NCBI GenBank assembly: GCA_017163975.1 | Contig: JAFFSR010000237.1 | Span: forward strand, 4,774,001 to 4,838,000 | Direction: 5' to 3' | DNA from: Anastatus disparis | Taxonomy: Eukaryota; Arthropoda; Insecta; Hymenoptera; Eupelmidae | DNA: 64,000 bases | Part shown: positions 50,826 through 63,300 of the stretch, piece after piece | Position numbering within the stretch: the stretch's first letter is position 1 | Layout: each line of letters opens with the position of its first letter | The notes under the pieces: model-generated | What the model saw: the letters and a program-made list of their open reading frames with translations, nothing else | Databases searched by the model: none | What the model was told of the DNA's origin: nothing | Made by a program: the position numbers and the translations under genes

Positions 50826-51057
50826 AAAAAATTTTATGCGAAATTCGCAGCAAATCCATTGAGTAGTTTTTGAGATCTGTTAACTAAATGACTACATTCA
50901 CACACACGCACGCAAGCACACTAATATACGCACACTCACAAACTTTTTGCAAACCACTTTTATCGACTCTCTGGATCTAAATATATACAAATTTATATAA
51001 AAATATTAAAAAATCTTTTTTATCATTTCTCTGCTTTTTTTATGAGAAAGCAAAAAA
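50826..51057 (+). mobile_element. Retroelement-like 3' segment, copy 2
   Basis: Longer version of the segment at 49155. It starts near 50826 with a stretch including ccattgagtagtttttgaga, then a CA-rich patch, then the shared words ending tatgagaaagcaaaa. It lies directly after the TTAA element and before the SINE at 51152. No protein can be read from it. Confidence 0.6.
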
Positions 51058-51151
51058 AATAAGTAAAAATTTTTATTTAAGTAAGCAACGTCTGCGACAT
51101 TAACCATTATGCCTTAAAAATTTCTATTGGGTCTACTACAAACAAATTTGA

Positions 51152-51507
51152 GGAGCGCGGTGGCGTAACGGATAGAGCTCTTGCCTTCAAACGGTGGGCA
51201 CGGGTTCGAATCCTGGCCAGGCACCTCTGACTTTTTTTCGAAAGAAAATTAGTGTATGTGCTACCCATATCGCGACTCTTACAAAATCCGACCTCATTGA
51301 GTATCGGTTGATTGTTGGTCACATGGCTGACCATCCATCGGTAGTCAAAGTTTTCGGTATGGTGGGTCTGACAGTCTAGCCTGATGTAATGTGTTAAACG
51401 GGTACCGGGCTGGACTCCCTCGACTTCACCATATAAAAAAGGTTAATCATATAGAGGACAAAATCCTTTATATATTAATCTTTTTTTTAAAAAAAAAAAA
51501 AAAAAAA
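51152..51507 (+). mobile_element. SINE family B, full length with target duplications
   Basis: The tRNA-like head has an A box (tggcgtaacggatagagc, 51161-51178) and a B box (ggttcgaatcc, 51203-51213) at tRNA spacing. An unrelated body of about 250 bases follows, then a T run (51481-51488) that could end pol III transcription, then an A tail. The flanking words actacaaacaaatttga at 51135-51151 and 51508-51524 are identical 17-bp target duplications. This is a recent, complete insertion made by LINE machinery. The 75- and 61-codon frames across it are not genes. Confidence 0.95.
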
Positions 51508-51689
51508 ACTACAAACAAATTTGACACATTTTTTAATTAATGATCAAAATAATAAATCGATTTGAATACTTTTTCAAATGAATGAACTTGAAATATGTTT
51601 TTCCTTTCTTCCACTTTTTCTAATCTAGCAAATGACTGTATTTAAAAATTTTTTTTTCATGTTTATCTTTTCTTCCGAATCGAACTTAT

Positions 51690-52840
51690 CGAAAAATCTA
51701 ATAAAATATCATTAATATAAAAACTCACGCAGTCTTGATTTGAGTCAAGACAAATTTTTTATAAAAAATATAAGCCAAACTTGTTTTTTATTTTTAAAAG
51801 CAATACATGACCTCAGTTAGGTTTCTAAAAAAAGGTCATTATAAAGTCTGATTAGTACCAAAATTTAGTTTTTAATTTAAAAAAATTCTCAATATTCAGT
51901 TTTGAGTTGAGTTGAGGTAAATATAAAAACCTAAAATTCTCATCAGAAGTGAGTACTGAGAGAAAAGTACATAAATTTCGTTCAAATTAGCAACAAAAAA
52001 TTCACGAAAATTCTGTGAAAAATATTAATATGTATTCGATACAATAGTCAAAGTTATAGCTCATAAAATTCACAGATTACAAACCTTGCTTTTTAATAAA
52101 TGAACTTGGAATAAAATACTTTTAATATTTTTTCCGCTTTCTGTTATTTTAAAACTATGGTCAATGTCCCAATTGCTACTCACGACCCTATTACTAGCCG
52201 TTCATTGTTAAAAATTTTTTTTCGTATCTAAATAACATTGAGCGGTTAGTAATAGGTTCATTTCTAACAGCGAGTAGCAATTGGGACATTGACCATACAC
52301 GTGTTTCTTAATTTTTGTCCAAAAGCTCTTCCTGAAATAAATGTTTTTGCATTGATAATTATGATACGAATGAATCCATCCATATTTTTTAGTAAATACC
52401 AAATTATTTGTTAAAAAGAATTTTTTAAAACAACGAAGGTTTAAAAAATATTATATTATTTAATATATCACAACAATTTTTTTTATTTTATGTGATGAAT
52501 CGTATTATAGCTTTAAACTTTTAAGGAAATTATTTGTAATTGAATTTTCGGTAAGCAATTGTATTTATATAAAAACAATGAAACAACTGAGTTTCGAAAT
52601 TGCTGTGCTTTAACATGTGTATAAAATGAATTTTTTGCACTCCGGCCGGAAAGCGGCAACTTTCTAATCAAACGAATCGAAAACCACTGAGCAAATAATT
52701 TAATTAAAACATATTGAAAATATTGAAACAATTCATAAGAAAAATAAAAATAAACCCCTTCTCATTATATTTTATTAATTAACTATTTGTTAAGAGTTAA
52801 GATAATCAAGTTTTTAATAAGGTACAAATTGTAATATTGC
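51690..52840 (-). repeat. Outer element, right arm
   Basis: Inverse homologue of the left arm pieces at 45528-46357, 41263-41372 and 36281-36460, here almost uninterrupted. It keeps contiguous what FB1, FB2 and other insertions split on the left, and so serves as the empty-site reference. It has its own 138-bp MITE and about 38 right-only bases near 52627-52664. Confidence 0.88.
52158..52295. mobile_element. 138-bp MITE, TIR TGGTCAATGTCCCAATTG
   Basis: TGGTCAATGTCCCAATTGCT starts at 52158 and its inverse complement ends at 52295. TA flanks both sides (52156-52157 and 52296-52297). The left arm lacks it and has a single TA at 45741-45742 within the matching cacgttTAgttgtaaaataa context. This proves insertion and gives the target duplication. 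Confidence 0.95.
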
Positions 52841-53196
52841 ATATCGAGTTGTGCTAGTATTCGTCAGTGTTTCGCGATTCGTGTTACTTTTCGTCCGAGT
52901 CTAACGTGTCGTGCTTTTTTTCGTTGGAGCTCCATGAGTCGTGCTACTTTTCGTTGAAACTTAGCAAACCGTGCTTTTTTTCGTCGGAGCTCCATGAACT
53001 GTGCTAGTTTTCGTTGAAACTCAGCGAACCGTGCTTTTTTTCGTTAAATTTTCACCATTCGTGCTAATCTTCGTCAAACCCTGTGAACCGTGCTTTTTTT
53101 CGTAAGGGAAACACGAACGGTGCTACTTTTCGTTAAAACTCTTTGAACTGTGCTTATTTTCGTAAAAGCCTGAGTCGTGCTTTTTTTCGTACGGGA
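52841..53196 (-). repeat. Right terminal array: twelve ~30-bp units
   Basis: Inverse-oriented relatives of the left array (gtgctttttttcgt, gtgctacttttcgt, gtgctagttttcgt), again twelve. The inner six match the left inner six in order. Towards the tip the register shifts: the left outermost unit (followed by cacagggtttg) corresponds to the ninth on the right, which has three further outer units. Confidence 0.9.
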
Positions 53197-53206
53197 CGTC
53201 GATATA

Positions 53207-56200
53207 ACCTTCACATATTTACATATTTATTTCTATAAATGATATCTTAAAATGAAATAATTTAATGCTACCTTTTTTTTCATCTGAAAACACATAAAAG
53301 TTAAAGTACATATCTCACTTTATATTTCGAGTTATGGCATCAAGCATAAATTTCCATTCTCACAGATGCATAATCCCCGAGCATGTATGCGCGAGTATAA
53401 ACATCTAGAATCTTGCAACTCCTTTATAATCTTGACCTAGCTCTATGAACTAAGATATGCTGGGGATATATACGCGCGCTTTCACTACAGCCGTATGGTG
53501 TTTCTATTCACGAATATGAACGACGTGTGAGTATATGTACGTATGTATGCACATCACCTTAGAGGAGCGTATAATCTAAAGACCATTAATATAACCAGCT
53601 GAGTCAACGTATAGTTATAGTTTCGTTCACAAAGAGATAGAGAGATGACATCTACGTAACAACACCAAGGAGAGTGTTATCAGAGAATGTAAGCCATGTC
53701 GACGATTATGATGATGATGACGACGACCAGGAATCATTACATTCTATGTGCAAGTTGAGAGATGCTTTTGTTGTGGGTATTAACGTATAAGATAAGCTTT
53801 TGATTATAGAATGGAAATGTTTTTGAACATGGACAAAATCATACAAAAGAATAAAAGAATGTTTTTTTTCAATTGTTCATTAGTTTAATTATAGAGAGGA
53901 ATTAAAAATATTTGAATAAAATTTTAAAAAAATAATTGTTGATTGATTAAGCTAGAAAAAAAACAAAAATATGATTATATTACGAGATTTAAAAATATTT
54001 TCTTAGATACTGTTAATATCTAAAAGAAATATCTAAATAAAGAGATTTTTAATTTAAAAATATTTGAGAAAAATTTACAATTTTAATATTGAATAAATTT
54101 AACAAAAACAAAGTCATTTTATTGTATATTACATACTTACTTTTACTTTTGTTCAACAAAATGAAGATTTTTTTAAATAAACGAAATTAATACAAACAAA
54201 ACTTTATTTATTGTTTGCAAATAAGTTTGAATTTTTTACGATACCACACACCAAAACAGCAAATTTCAAATAATAAAATCAATTTAGTTGAAAAAAATAC
54301 ACCCATACGTATGGCATGCAATTCTCAGTTGTTAAATTATTAAAACTCAATAGCACCGTCGACTTCAAGCGAATACTGGTACATACAAACAAACGTAATA
54401 ACGGTCCCATTGCAACTTTCACGTTCGAGTTAAAAAATAAAAGAATTGGTATGAAAAAGAATGCTTTTTTTATCATTTATGAAGTTCTTTGTTGTTAATA
54501 TTATCAGGTTCATTTTTCATAGTCAAAAAATTTTACGTGAATCGTTTTCAAATAATAATTAATTCCAATAACCAAATTAAAAAAATAATGGTTAAAATCG
54601 TGAATAAAACGATACTAGCTGATATTTGTAACGAAGCAAAGAAAAGTTTATCGTTTCTTTTTCGCTTACTAAATCCAGTATCTAGTTTGAGCTTTTGACC
54701 ATTTCTCATAGTATGAAATAGCTGTCTACTCCTCCTGTTGCTCGTTCAATTGTAAAACCGCGAAAACCACGGGTAAATGCACTATATATATGCGCCTATC
54801 TCACTTTGCGCACGCAAGCACCATAAGCGGATTTCTGTCAGTTATATGGTATAGTGCGTGACGCTCACAGAAGAATATAATACATCGAGTCCTTTTTTTT
54901 TATTCTGTCTCCTCTCTTTCCTTTTTATGAGATTAGCCGAGGGGATACGCGTACAGAAAAAGGAATGACGTTTTTTAAAAATAGATCAATATGGGCAACG
55001 ATGCGTTTGTATATTAGTTTGTGGATTAGATTATGTGCTGTAGGTGTAATATGAAGTGACAATTTATAAATATGTGATAATGTTGGCGTTGGATGTTTGA
55101 TATTATTTCATGTTAGTGTAGTAATTATTGTTTGGAAAAATGTTTTCATTGAGTAAAGTCATGGTGAACGAGTATATTCATTTTTATGATTTTCATAAAT
55201 TTAAAAGGATTTATTTGCAAATTGTAACAATGTAGACATGATATCTTAAAGAAAATTTTTTTGCATGAGAATTTCATTATTTAAGTATTTTATTGTAGTT
55301 GTGCTCTCAATTTCAAAATGGAAATTATAGATTCTTTGAAAATAAATAAATTCTGAATTTCAAACATAAATACATGTTTTGGTATATAAATATTTGTATT
55401 TAAAATCAATACTTCAATCTTTATATTTCAAGATTTATAGTTCTATTATTTTTTCAAAAAGAAAGCTTTATAACGGTAATACAACTTTTTTTGATGCTAT
55501 TGATATTAGAAATCTTAAAATGATGTTGGCTTTTTAGAAAATGTCTTTATGTGTATCTGTATGGGTATGCGTTTATGCGTATGTGAATGAGTTGGTGCAA
55601 ATGTGAACGTATTATGGAACACGTATGCATTGTAAAAATATTACCTTGGAAACCAAATGTTTTCAGGAACCTTTGTGTCAGAACATATTAAATTACTTTA
55701 TTTATTCAAAATCACAATTATCCATTACCTCGCTGCTCAAGCCAGATAAAGTTGATATTTACAAACATATATATTATTTTTATCGCAATATGGGTTTGCA
55801 AAGTTCGTCATGAAAATAATTAAATATAATATGATATAATAAATATTAATTATTATGAATGGCTGGATTTCGATGATTTATTATATCATAAAAGGATTAT
55901 TTTTAACAAAAATAATTAATATTTAATGTTCAAAATTTAATTAATTTTTGCTCGTTTAATTTTATGGTTATTATTAAATTATTATATATGGTTCAAGTTA
56001 AATTAATAACATATATTGAATATATTTAATAATAAAACTATCATCGATGGTTAAATAACTGTTGACCTGGTCCCTAATAATATTACAATTTAATTGAAAT
56101 ACATTTCCATTTTAATTGAAAATCGTATTTGACAAACCAATGTTCCAAGCGCGATATTTGATTTTATGAAAGAAATATTAATAAAAATATGGATTTTCAT

Positions 56201-57106
56201 CTCAAACTTTATTTTAAAAAGCAATTTTTTTAATATGCTGGAGATATCAATAAATTAATTAAAATGAATGATTATAATAGAAATTCATAATTCCAAAATA
56301 CCTAACTTGTATACGTATAATTGAATGATCACTATTAGCAAGCAAACATTACATTATCTCAATTTAGTTTTCCAGAAGGCATAATCTATTTTGATGATTT
56401 TCAGTAATATGTTTAGCTCATTCATTAATCTTCTATTATCAAATTCAAATCGTATAATTAATCATTACACATAACCTTTAGTCCTGAATTAGAAATATTA
56501 GTAACTATACAAACGTGACTGATTGAGCTAATATTACAAAATTTTTATTTTCACGAAAATATTAACGTATTTGATAATTATTTCATAAAAATATTAACTT
56601 CTTTGATTTAATAACTATATTTTTATTCAGAAAAAATTTAATTCTTCCAATTAAAAAATTAAGTGCTATTTTACTAAAGTATTTGTACGTACACTTAATT
56701 TAATCTGAATTGTTATTTATAACGATCAATACTACTGTAATAATAATGTCAGAAAAGGATAAAAACATAAATGAAAAAATAAATGTTACTTGGTACGTCC
56801 TCAACGAACTTGTATTTCAGTAGCTTATTTTTAATTTATACCAAAACAACAATTGATAGAGAATTATGTCGTTATACTAATCTAATAAGATCTTTTTAAA
56901 AAATATCGTGATGAAAGAATATTAAAAATAAATTCTATTATTTAGTAGAAATAATTCCGAATTAAAAAAAAATATTAACGTCACATTATTTATAAAGTGA
57001 ATTACTATGAGTTATAGTGTTCCAAATGTAATCGTTTTCAATTCATACGATCAGCTGTTTAGCGGGTAAATTAGGAATTTCACTGATTTTTATTTTCTCT
57101 TAAATC
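53207..57106. other. AT-rich DNA, no gene seen
   Basis: No gene could be supported. A short GATGATGAC-type stretch lies near 53707-53728. Short frames at 54279-54698 overlap on both strands and have no recognisable domain. Confidence 0.55.
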
Positions 57107-57310
57107 AAGGTCTCAGTGGCTCACTCGGTAGAGTGATGTATTCATAATCTAGAGGTTCCGAGTTCGAATCCTACTCTCGGCCAATTGATACAAGCACCAC
57201 TGTACGTTACATGCGCTTTGTTCACAAACACACTGACGACCTTCGTCGCTTATTAGCATCGAAATGATATCATAAATACAGCGACATTAAATAAAATAAA
57301 AATAAAATTG
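57107..57310 (+). mobile_element. SINE family A, copy 5 (best preserved)
   Basis: Complete copy. The tRNA-like head has an A box (tggctcactcggtagagtg, 57117-57135), an anticodon-like CAT at 57143-57145 and a B box (gagttcgaatcc, 57160-57171). The CAT loop context, attcataatctagaggt, resembles elongator tRNA-Met. The body runs to a tail hairpin (gtcgct 57245-57250, agcgac 57280-57285) and an A-rich end with taaa repeats. Both promoter boxes are intact, but no clear target duplication is visible. Confidence 0.92.
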
Positions 57311-60300
57311 ATTTTAAAATGTATCAAAATCGTATGAATAATTGATTTTTTTTGTAAAATATATAGCAAAACAACATCTTGCTATTCTATTAAAAATATG
57401 TAAACGTCGATAACTTTATGATGAAAATTTGAATTTATTAAAATAAAACAATTAAATAATTTAAGCATTGTATCGAACTATATACGATTTTTTTATAAAT
57501 GTTGTAAAAAGAAAGCAATTTAATCATTTTGGAATGTTATTTATCTAGTCATTAACGAGCACAATCATTTCATCTCCATATGTTTGTTAATTTAATTACA
57601 CAAAATATACAACGTAATTATTGAATATGTTAATTTAATTGCTGGAATTTTTATAAAATGTTCGCATTATCCATTAATACGTTGATATTCATAAAACCGT
57701 AATTATTCTTCTAATTAAACACAAAAATATTCCTCTTTGATTATTTGCAAATATACTTTAAATACATTACATTAACTTCATTATATTAATACGTAATTAA
57801 TTACAATTCATAGATAAGACTTAAATTTAATTTTAACTGATAAAATATTATAAGGTATTAAATGATACAAGTTTATGTACATTTCCTGCAAAGCATTAAT
57901 AATAAGCGATAACATATACGCAAACGATTGGATTTGGTAGAAAATAATCGAGAAAAAGAGAAGGGAAGGAATAATAATATAAGTTCGGTTGGCGCCAATA
58001 ATTAACTATTATATTATCAACTTGCAAACATTGTTGTTATCAATCCCGTTTGTTGTTTTACTCTATTTATGCAAAATGCAAATGACGTCAAATCTAAACT
58101 ATGCGCATGGCTTTAATGAAACTAGAACTTCAATTTGTGTACTTGATCAAGAAAAATAATGTGGTTAATTTTATGTTAAACTAGAATTTTGGATTTGTGG
58201 TTACTTCAAAGTTAAATAGTTCCTTGAATATTATATTGTTTTGATTAACCAAATGCATTTTAACTTTAAATCCGTTTACTATTGCATTGCAGTTATGACT
58301 GCTTTAAAAAATTATTTTATGATTTGCAAATTAGACGAAACCAAGTTTGGAAAAAAAAATATTACATCAATCACCGTCAAAACATATTCACGTGTATATC
58401 CTTTAAGTTTTCATTAATTTATTTTCAAGGTCTCAAGAAGTTACAAAGAATAAGAAGAAAAAAAACTCGAACGATAATTTATCGATCACGAGAGGAAGAC
58501 TGTTTACTCACAGTTCGTTTCTTCTCCTTCATCTCTAGAAAGACGCCTGAATGGCTGCCAGAGACAGTATAAGCATTTCTGGCTTCTCTTTTCTATACAA
58601 CAGCGCATCTCTCGTATAACCCTGACCTTGAAAGACTAATAGCAAACTTTTCTCATTTCTACATCATATACGTACAATATAATTTTTAATTCTTTTTTTC
58701 TTATTCAGTCCACGCTATTTATTGTGTCTCATTTGCATTTGCATCCGCAAAATTTTTAGTTATTGATAGATTTTTATATACAGCAGACTTAGATGGAATG
58801 ATGTACTTTCTTATGGAAATTTTTTTAAAGGATTCATAACTATTGGTTCGATTTATCGTTTCGAGTTGTATGAATTGGTTTATTGTTGTAGTAAATGCAG
58901 TAGTTAAACTTTTGGATACTTTTATTGAAATGCGTGGGTTTTCCGATAATTTTGAATATATCTTTTTGCATGAATTGAAAAAACTGAAAATATATATAAA
59001 CCAATGTTTAATAGGTGGTTTAAATGCTACTGTTAAAAACTTTGTTTTAAATGTTCTTCGAAACAATTCTTTTTTTCACCGAAAGAATTTCAAATTATCG
59101 TGTATTCAAAACATGTGCAAGTACAACTATGCCCATTAATTTTATCAAATTATATATCCTGGAAATTTAAAATAAAACTTTAGTCTTTTTTTTCATTTGG
59201 CAAGAGTCTTTGCCAAAAATTTTTCTCACGCTACAAATTTTTATTGAATCAATTTGAATTTCAAAGAAATTTTTGTACCGCAAAATTGCACGCGTCACGT
59301 TTATTCCTGAAAATTCAAATCATCTTATTTTATAAAAAAAATTGATTATTATTTTATGTTATATTTAACCTTAAACAAATTCAAATCTGCAATTAAGTAA
59401 ATTAAATTAAAATTCACGTAAACAAATATTTTAAAAAGTTTATTGGCTTTAAAAATAAATAGATTCATATTATATAAGCAATAAAAAAAGATACTTGCTA
59501 AGAGTCTTTAAAAGTGCAAAAAATCAAGATTACACACGTGCGTTGATGTTATTATCAAGCTAAACACGTGACCCTATGATTTATGAGAGTTATAATGCGC
59601 GAAGCCACGATCGCAGATACAAGATGCAAAAAAAGGTATGGAATTCAGCACATTAGTATTGGATAAGCAAAGATAAGGTCATTATTGATTGGCTTGTTTT
59701 TTTTGCTTATTAGGAAGTAGACATTTTTGACACATTCTAGTCGAGACTTGGGCTATTTATATTTCGTGTGAGGTGCAAATTAGATATTATGACGATAAAT
59801 TAATAAAAATTATTTATGATTGATATTTCGATGATGAATTTTTATGAATATCATGGAATTTTTATGAGCCATTTCAAGTTTTGTCATTCTTGCTGTATTT
59901 AATTGTGAATATTTATCATTTATAAAAATTTGTAATGTTCTGAGACTTCTTTTTTCTTTTTATTAGAGTATAAAGGATGTTAAACGCAAGGACAAGGTTA
60001 TAAACATATAAGAACAACACAGTGGACATATCACTTAATACAGTGTCAGTAAGTAGTGAACTAAAACGTTGGAAATAAAAATCAGACTTGATTCGTTCAA
60101 TTACAAATTCAGTGCGTCATGACTTAAGCTCTGAAAAAATAAAATAAAAAAAAATAAAATATATAATAAAAGTAACAGAATATATTTTTTAAGGATTCAT
60201 AAAAAATAAACAATGTATGTGCTAACGCATTTAATTTGGCCATAAACTAGGAATATTGCATAATAACTACATGAAATTGAATTTCCACGAAACATAATTA

Positions 60301-63300
60301 AAATGATAAAAAATAATTGAATAATACTGTTTATTTATTTTGATCGTCTCCAATCAAGCAAATATTAAATAAGAGGTTAAAACAAAAACTTAATAATTAC
60401 CATTCCACATTGCATTTAAAACGTTGGTACACGCACACACACACTCTTCTATGTATAGAAACCAGAAAATAATGTGGATGACAGAAGCTTGATACGTGCG
60501 AAATAACATACCAATTTATTTCAGAGGTTTTCACTCATCCTCATCCTTTTGCTATTGTGGCCACCGACCATTGCAGAGAGAGAGAGTATACTATACTATA
60601 CATGTATATTAATGCCTCTCTGCGCTACATCGTCGCCAATCATTTTAATTAATGATTGTTATTTAATTGAAGACTTTCTTGTGTTTGTGTGTGCGGCGCG
60701 CAGATTAAATTTAACTACCACAATGTCATTATGGCTTTGTTTACATATAAATATTGACCAATATTTGAATATATATACGTATACATAGACTTTGGTTGTA
60801 TCTGTAATGAAAGATTTAGCGAATTATATATTTATGCTGCGTTTCTGTATGGACGCTTGGATTTTCAGTGTATAATGGATTTTACCGCGTATTTAATTAC
60901 ATAATTATGAATTTGCTTTAGCCAGATGCAATTTCCAATTCAATATGTGCATAACAGAATTTTAAATTTATCAATTTATAAAATGAAACGTGGAATTTGG
61001 GAAACTATATTTAGAGGATGTTTCAAGTTTATTCAAAATTAGCATTATATTTATGTTTAAAATAGACCATAGGCGAAATTGATCATTTTGCGGTCAGGTT
61101 GAATTTAATTTATGACTTATAATCCGATCGGATTATAGGAAATTTCTAATCTAATAAACTTAGTATTTGTTGCATAATAATAACAAAAAATAACATCCAA
61201 ATAGAGAGAAGTTTCACGCGTTCTATTTTAGTATTTCTGGTAATTTATAATACATGTGAGCAAAAAAATTTAGACAGATGCTGGATTATATAATTAGACA
61301 AAAAGGTCAAGAGACTGGATAGTAAATTTTTTAATTAGAAATTTGACATTAGACATTTTAGGCCATTCTAAATTGACTATTTATACCAGCCACTATTTTT
61401 TTGTTGATGGAAATGTTTTCAATATTTTCTTTTTTTCTTATTTTTAACCATCTACTTTCTAAAGAATTTCTTTGAAGTAACACATAACCAACTGACATGG
61501 AAATATATATGCAGCTCCACCTACACATACCATCCTTTTTAATTTTTTTAATCAACAATATTTTTTTCATTTTAAAGAAAAGTCAGATATTTCTTAACCA
61601 CCGTAAAAGTCATATCACATTCATACCTACATACAGAGGTGCAACTCGTGAATGCAACGACATAAATAACAAAAGACTCACAATTTTCGTCCCAGTTTCA
61701 ACAATATTTACGGCATAATTTCCATATTAAGATTATAGATTTTTTTAAACAAATTACATAGAAAATTTTGTTTATGAATTTATCTTTCATTTGAAAATAA
61801 ATCTATAGTAATAAACTACGTTATTGTCTATGATTACATTTTGAACAGCTGGTAAATAAAAAATTGTGCTATCAAACGTCCGTGAAATTGATTATTAAAT
61901 ATTGATAGACTTTTTTATTCAGAACAATAAAATAGTTAATAAAATTCACTGCTTTAGAATGGAATATTTATATAGCAAATTTATAATATAATTGATGTCA
62001 ATATTATACGTTTTAGATAAAATCTAGAATTAATTTATAAAATTTTTAGATGATAATGATTTCTGAATTCCAAAAGTATTGACAAAAACAAAAAAGGATA
62101 TCATTTCCAAGTGACTAGTCCTTGATCGGCAAGGTCGACCATGTCTTTATGACAAAAAGAATTTTAAAAATTTCCTCTCAGTGAAAAATGCATTCAACTA
62201 ACTGATATCTTATTGACATTTTAATCTTCTTATAGGTGCTCGTTACATAGTCAAGTAGAAAAAGTAATGAATATATGTATAGTGGATCAATTGTTTCTAT
62301 TGCAAAGTAATAAAAAGACAAATGTAATGTTTGATTACAAAGAAATTTATGTTATTTTGATACGTTTCTGATAAACTAAATAGTTTAAATTATTTAGAAT
62401 GTTAATAGTTCCATATCAATCATTACAATTTAAATGACAAATATGTATTGAATCTATTTATATTGTTCATTCATTCATTATTGCCTCAGCTACTAACATG
62501 CCTATTTATACATTAACAAACATGCAATTTATTTTCAAGCACATTGACCGCGCATTTGAATAAAAAGATACTGCGGCTTTTGGTTTACAACAAGCGAATC
62601 AGAGCTTAAAGGTGATGATAATTCAAACTATTTTATGTTGAATCTTTCTACACTTTAAAAGCATAAAAAAGATTAAAAAATTTCACTATAAGTTTCTGAA
62701 AAAAATTTTGAATTTATTATCTTTGTACTTTTTTTCTTTTCTTAAAACTAAATTCATGAATTAAAAAAAAAAAATAAATCATACTCCAAATATTTCACAA
62801 CAAATCTATGTATTTCTTGACTCAACATTTACACATTTCGAATATTCCCGATTTCCGTTTACCAAACGCACGAATTCACAATATCGATGTGTAATTTCGC
62901 CGATGGAATTTCTCGCTTTAACGAGAATTCATATGTTCGGAGCAACGATAACAAAAGGCAGCGATATATACGTAAATGACAAAGCTAAATGCAATCCTAA
63001 ATACGGTAGTATGTCGAAAATTAGCACTTGTTCAATGAGAAATATTATTAGGGATTATGCCATAAGGACTTTTTAATATAAATAGATTAAATGAGGTGGA
63101 AGAGAATATCGATGACCATAAATGTGTACCTGAATAATCTAATTTCGTAATCTAACTAAATTTAATTAAAATTGATAAATTTTAAATATTTAATATATGT
63201 GCAAATTAAAAGAAAAAATATTAAGCTTTATTTTTTTTTATTTTATTTTAAAATAATATATTATTTAATACATGAACATTTAAGGGATTAAAATTTTTGT

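Larger units (their letters stand above)
46358..51689. other. Central loop of the outer element
   Basis: 5.3 kb between the arms with no frame of meaningful length. It holds four palindromes, one TTAA-flanked element, two copies of a retroelement-like segment and a complete SINE, all listed separately. The remaining AT-rich sequence, notably 46358-47470 and 49700-50120, shows nothing I can name. A former transposase may have been lost, or never present. Confidence 0.7.
35916..53206. mobile_element. Giant nested foldback-type element, non-autonomous
   Basis: The outer ends are inverse complements: tatatcgacg and cccgtacgaaaaaaagcac at 35916 and, reversed, at 53206. Homology continues inward along both arms to about 46357 on the left and 51690 on the right. 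After removing later insertions each arm is about 1.35 kb. Arms tipped with tandem units and lacking coding capacity are typical of foldback elements; Drosophila FB and Galileo are the named comparisons. The central loop (46358-51689) encodes no transposase. The exact target duplication is ambiguous because the junction is itself palindromic (TA or AT). Alternatively the arms could descend from a genomic inverted duplication, but the unit arrays at both tips argue for a mobile element. Confidence 0.8.

Noticed and set aside
51107..51379. Frames and a tRNA-like sequence that might suggest a real tRNA gene
   Set aside because: The A and B boxes belong to a SINE with an A tail and 17-bp target duplications; no acceptor stem closes the head.
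57107..57182. Candidate tRNA-Met gene
   Set aside because: The same head plus body occurs at several other places with varying anticodon triplets, and it continues into a SINE tail.
58719..59139. Overlapping 115- and 98-codon frames on opposite strands
   Set aside because: No known motif, AT-driven composition, and opposite-strand overlap typical of chance frames.
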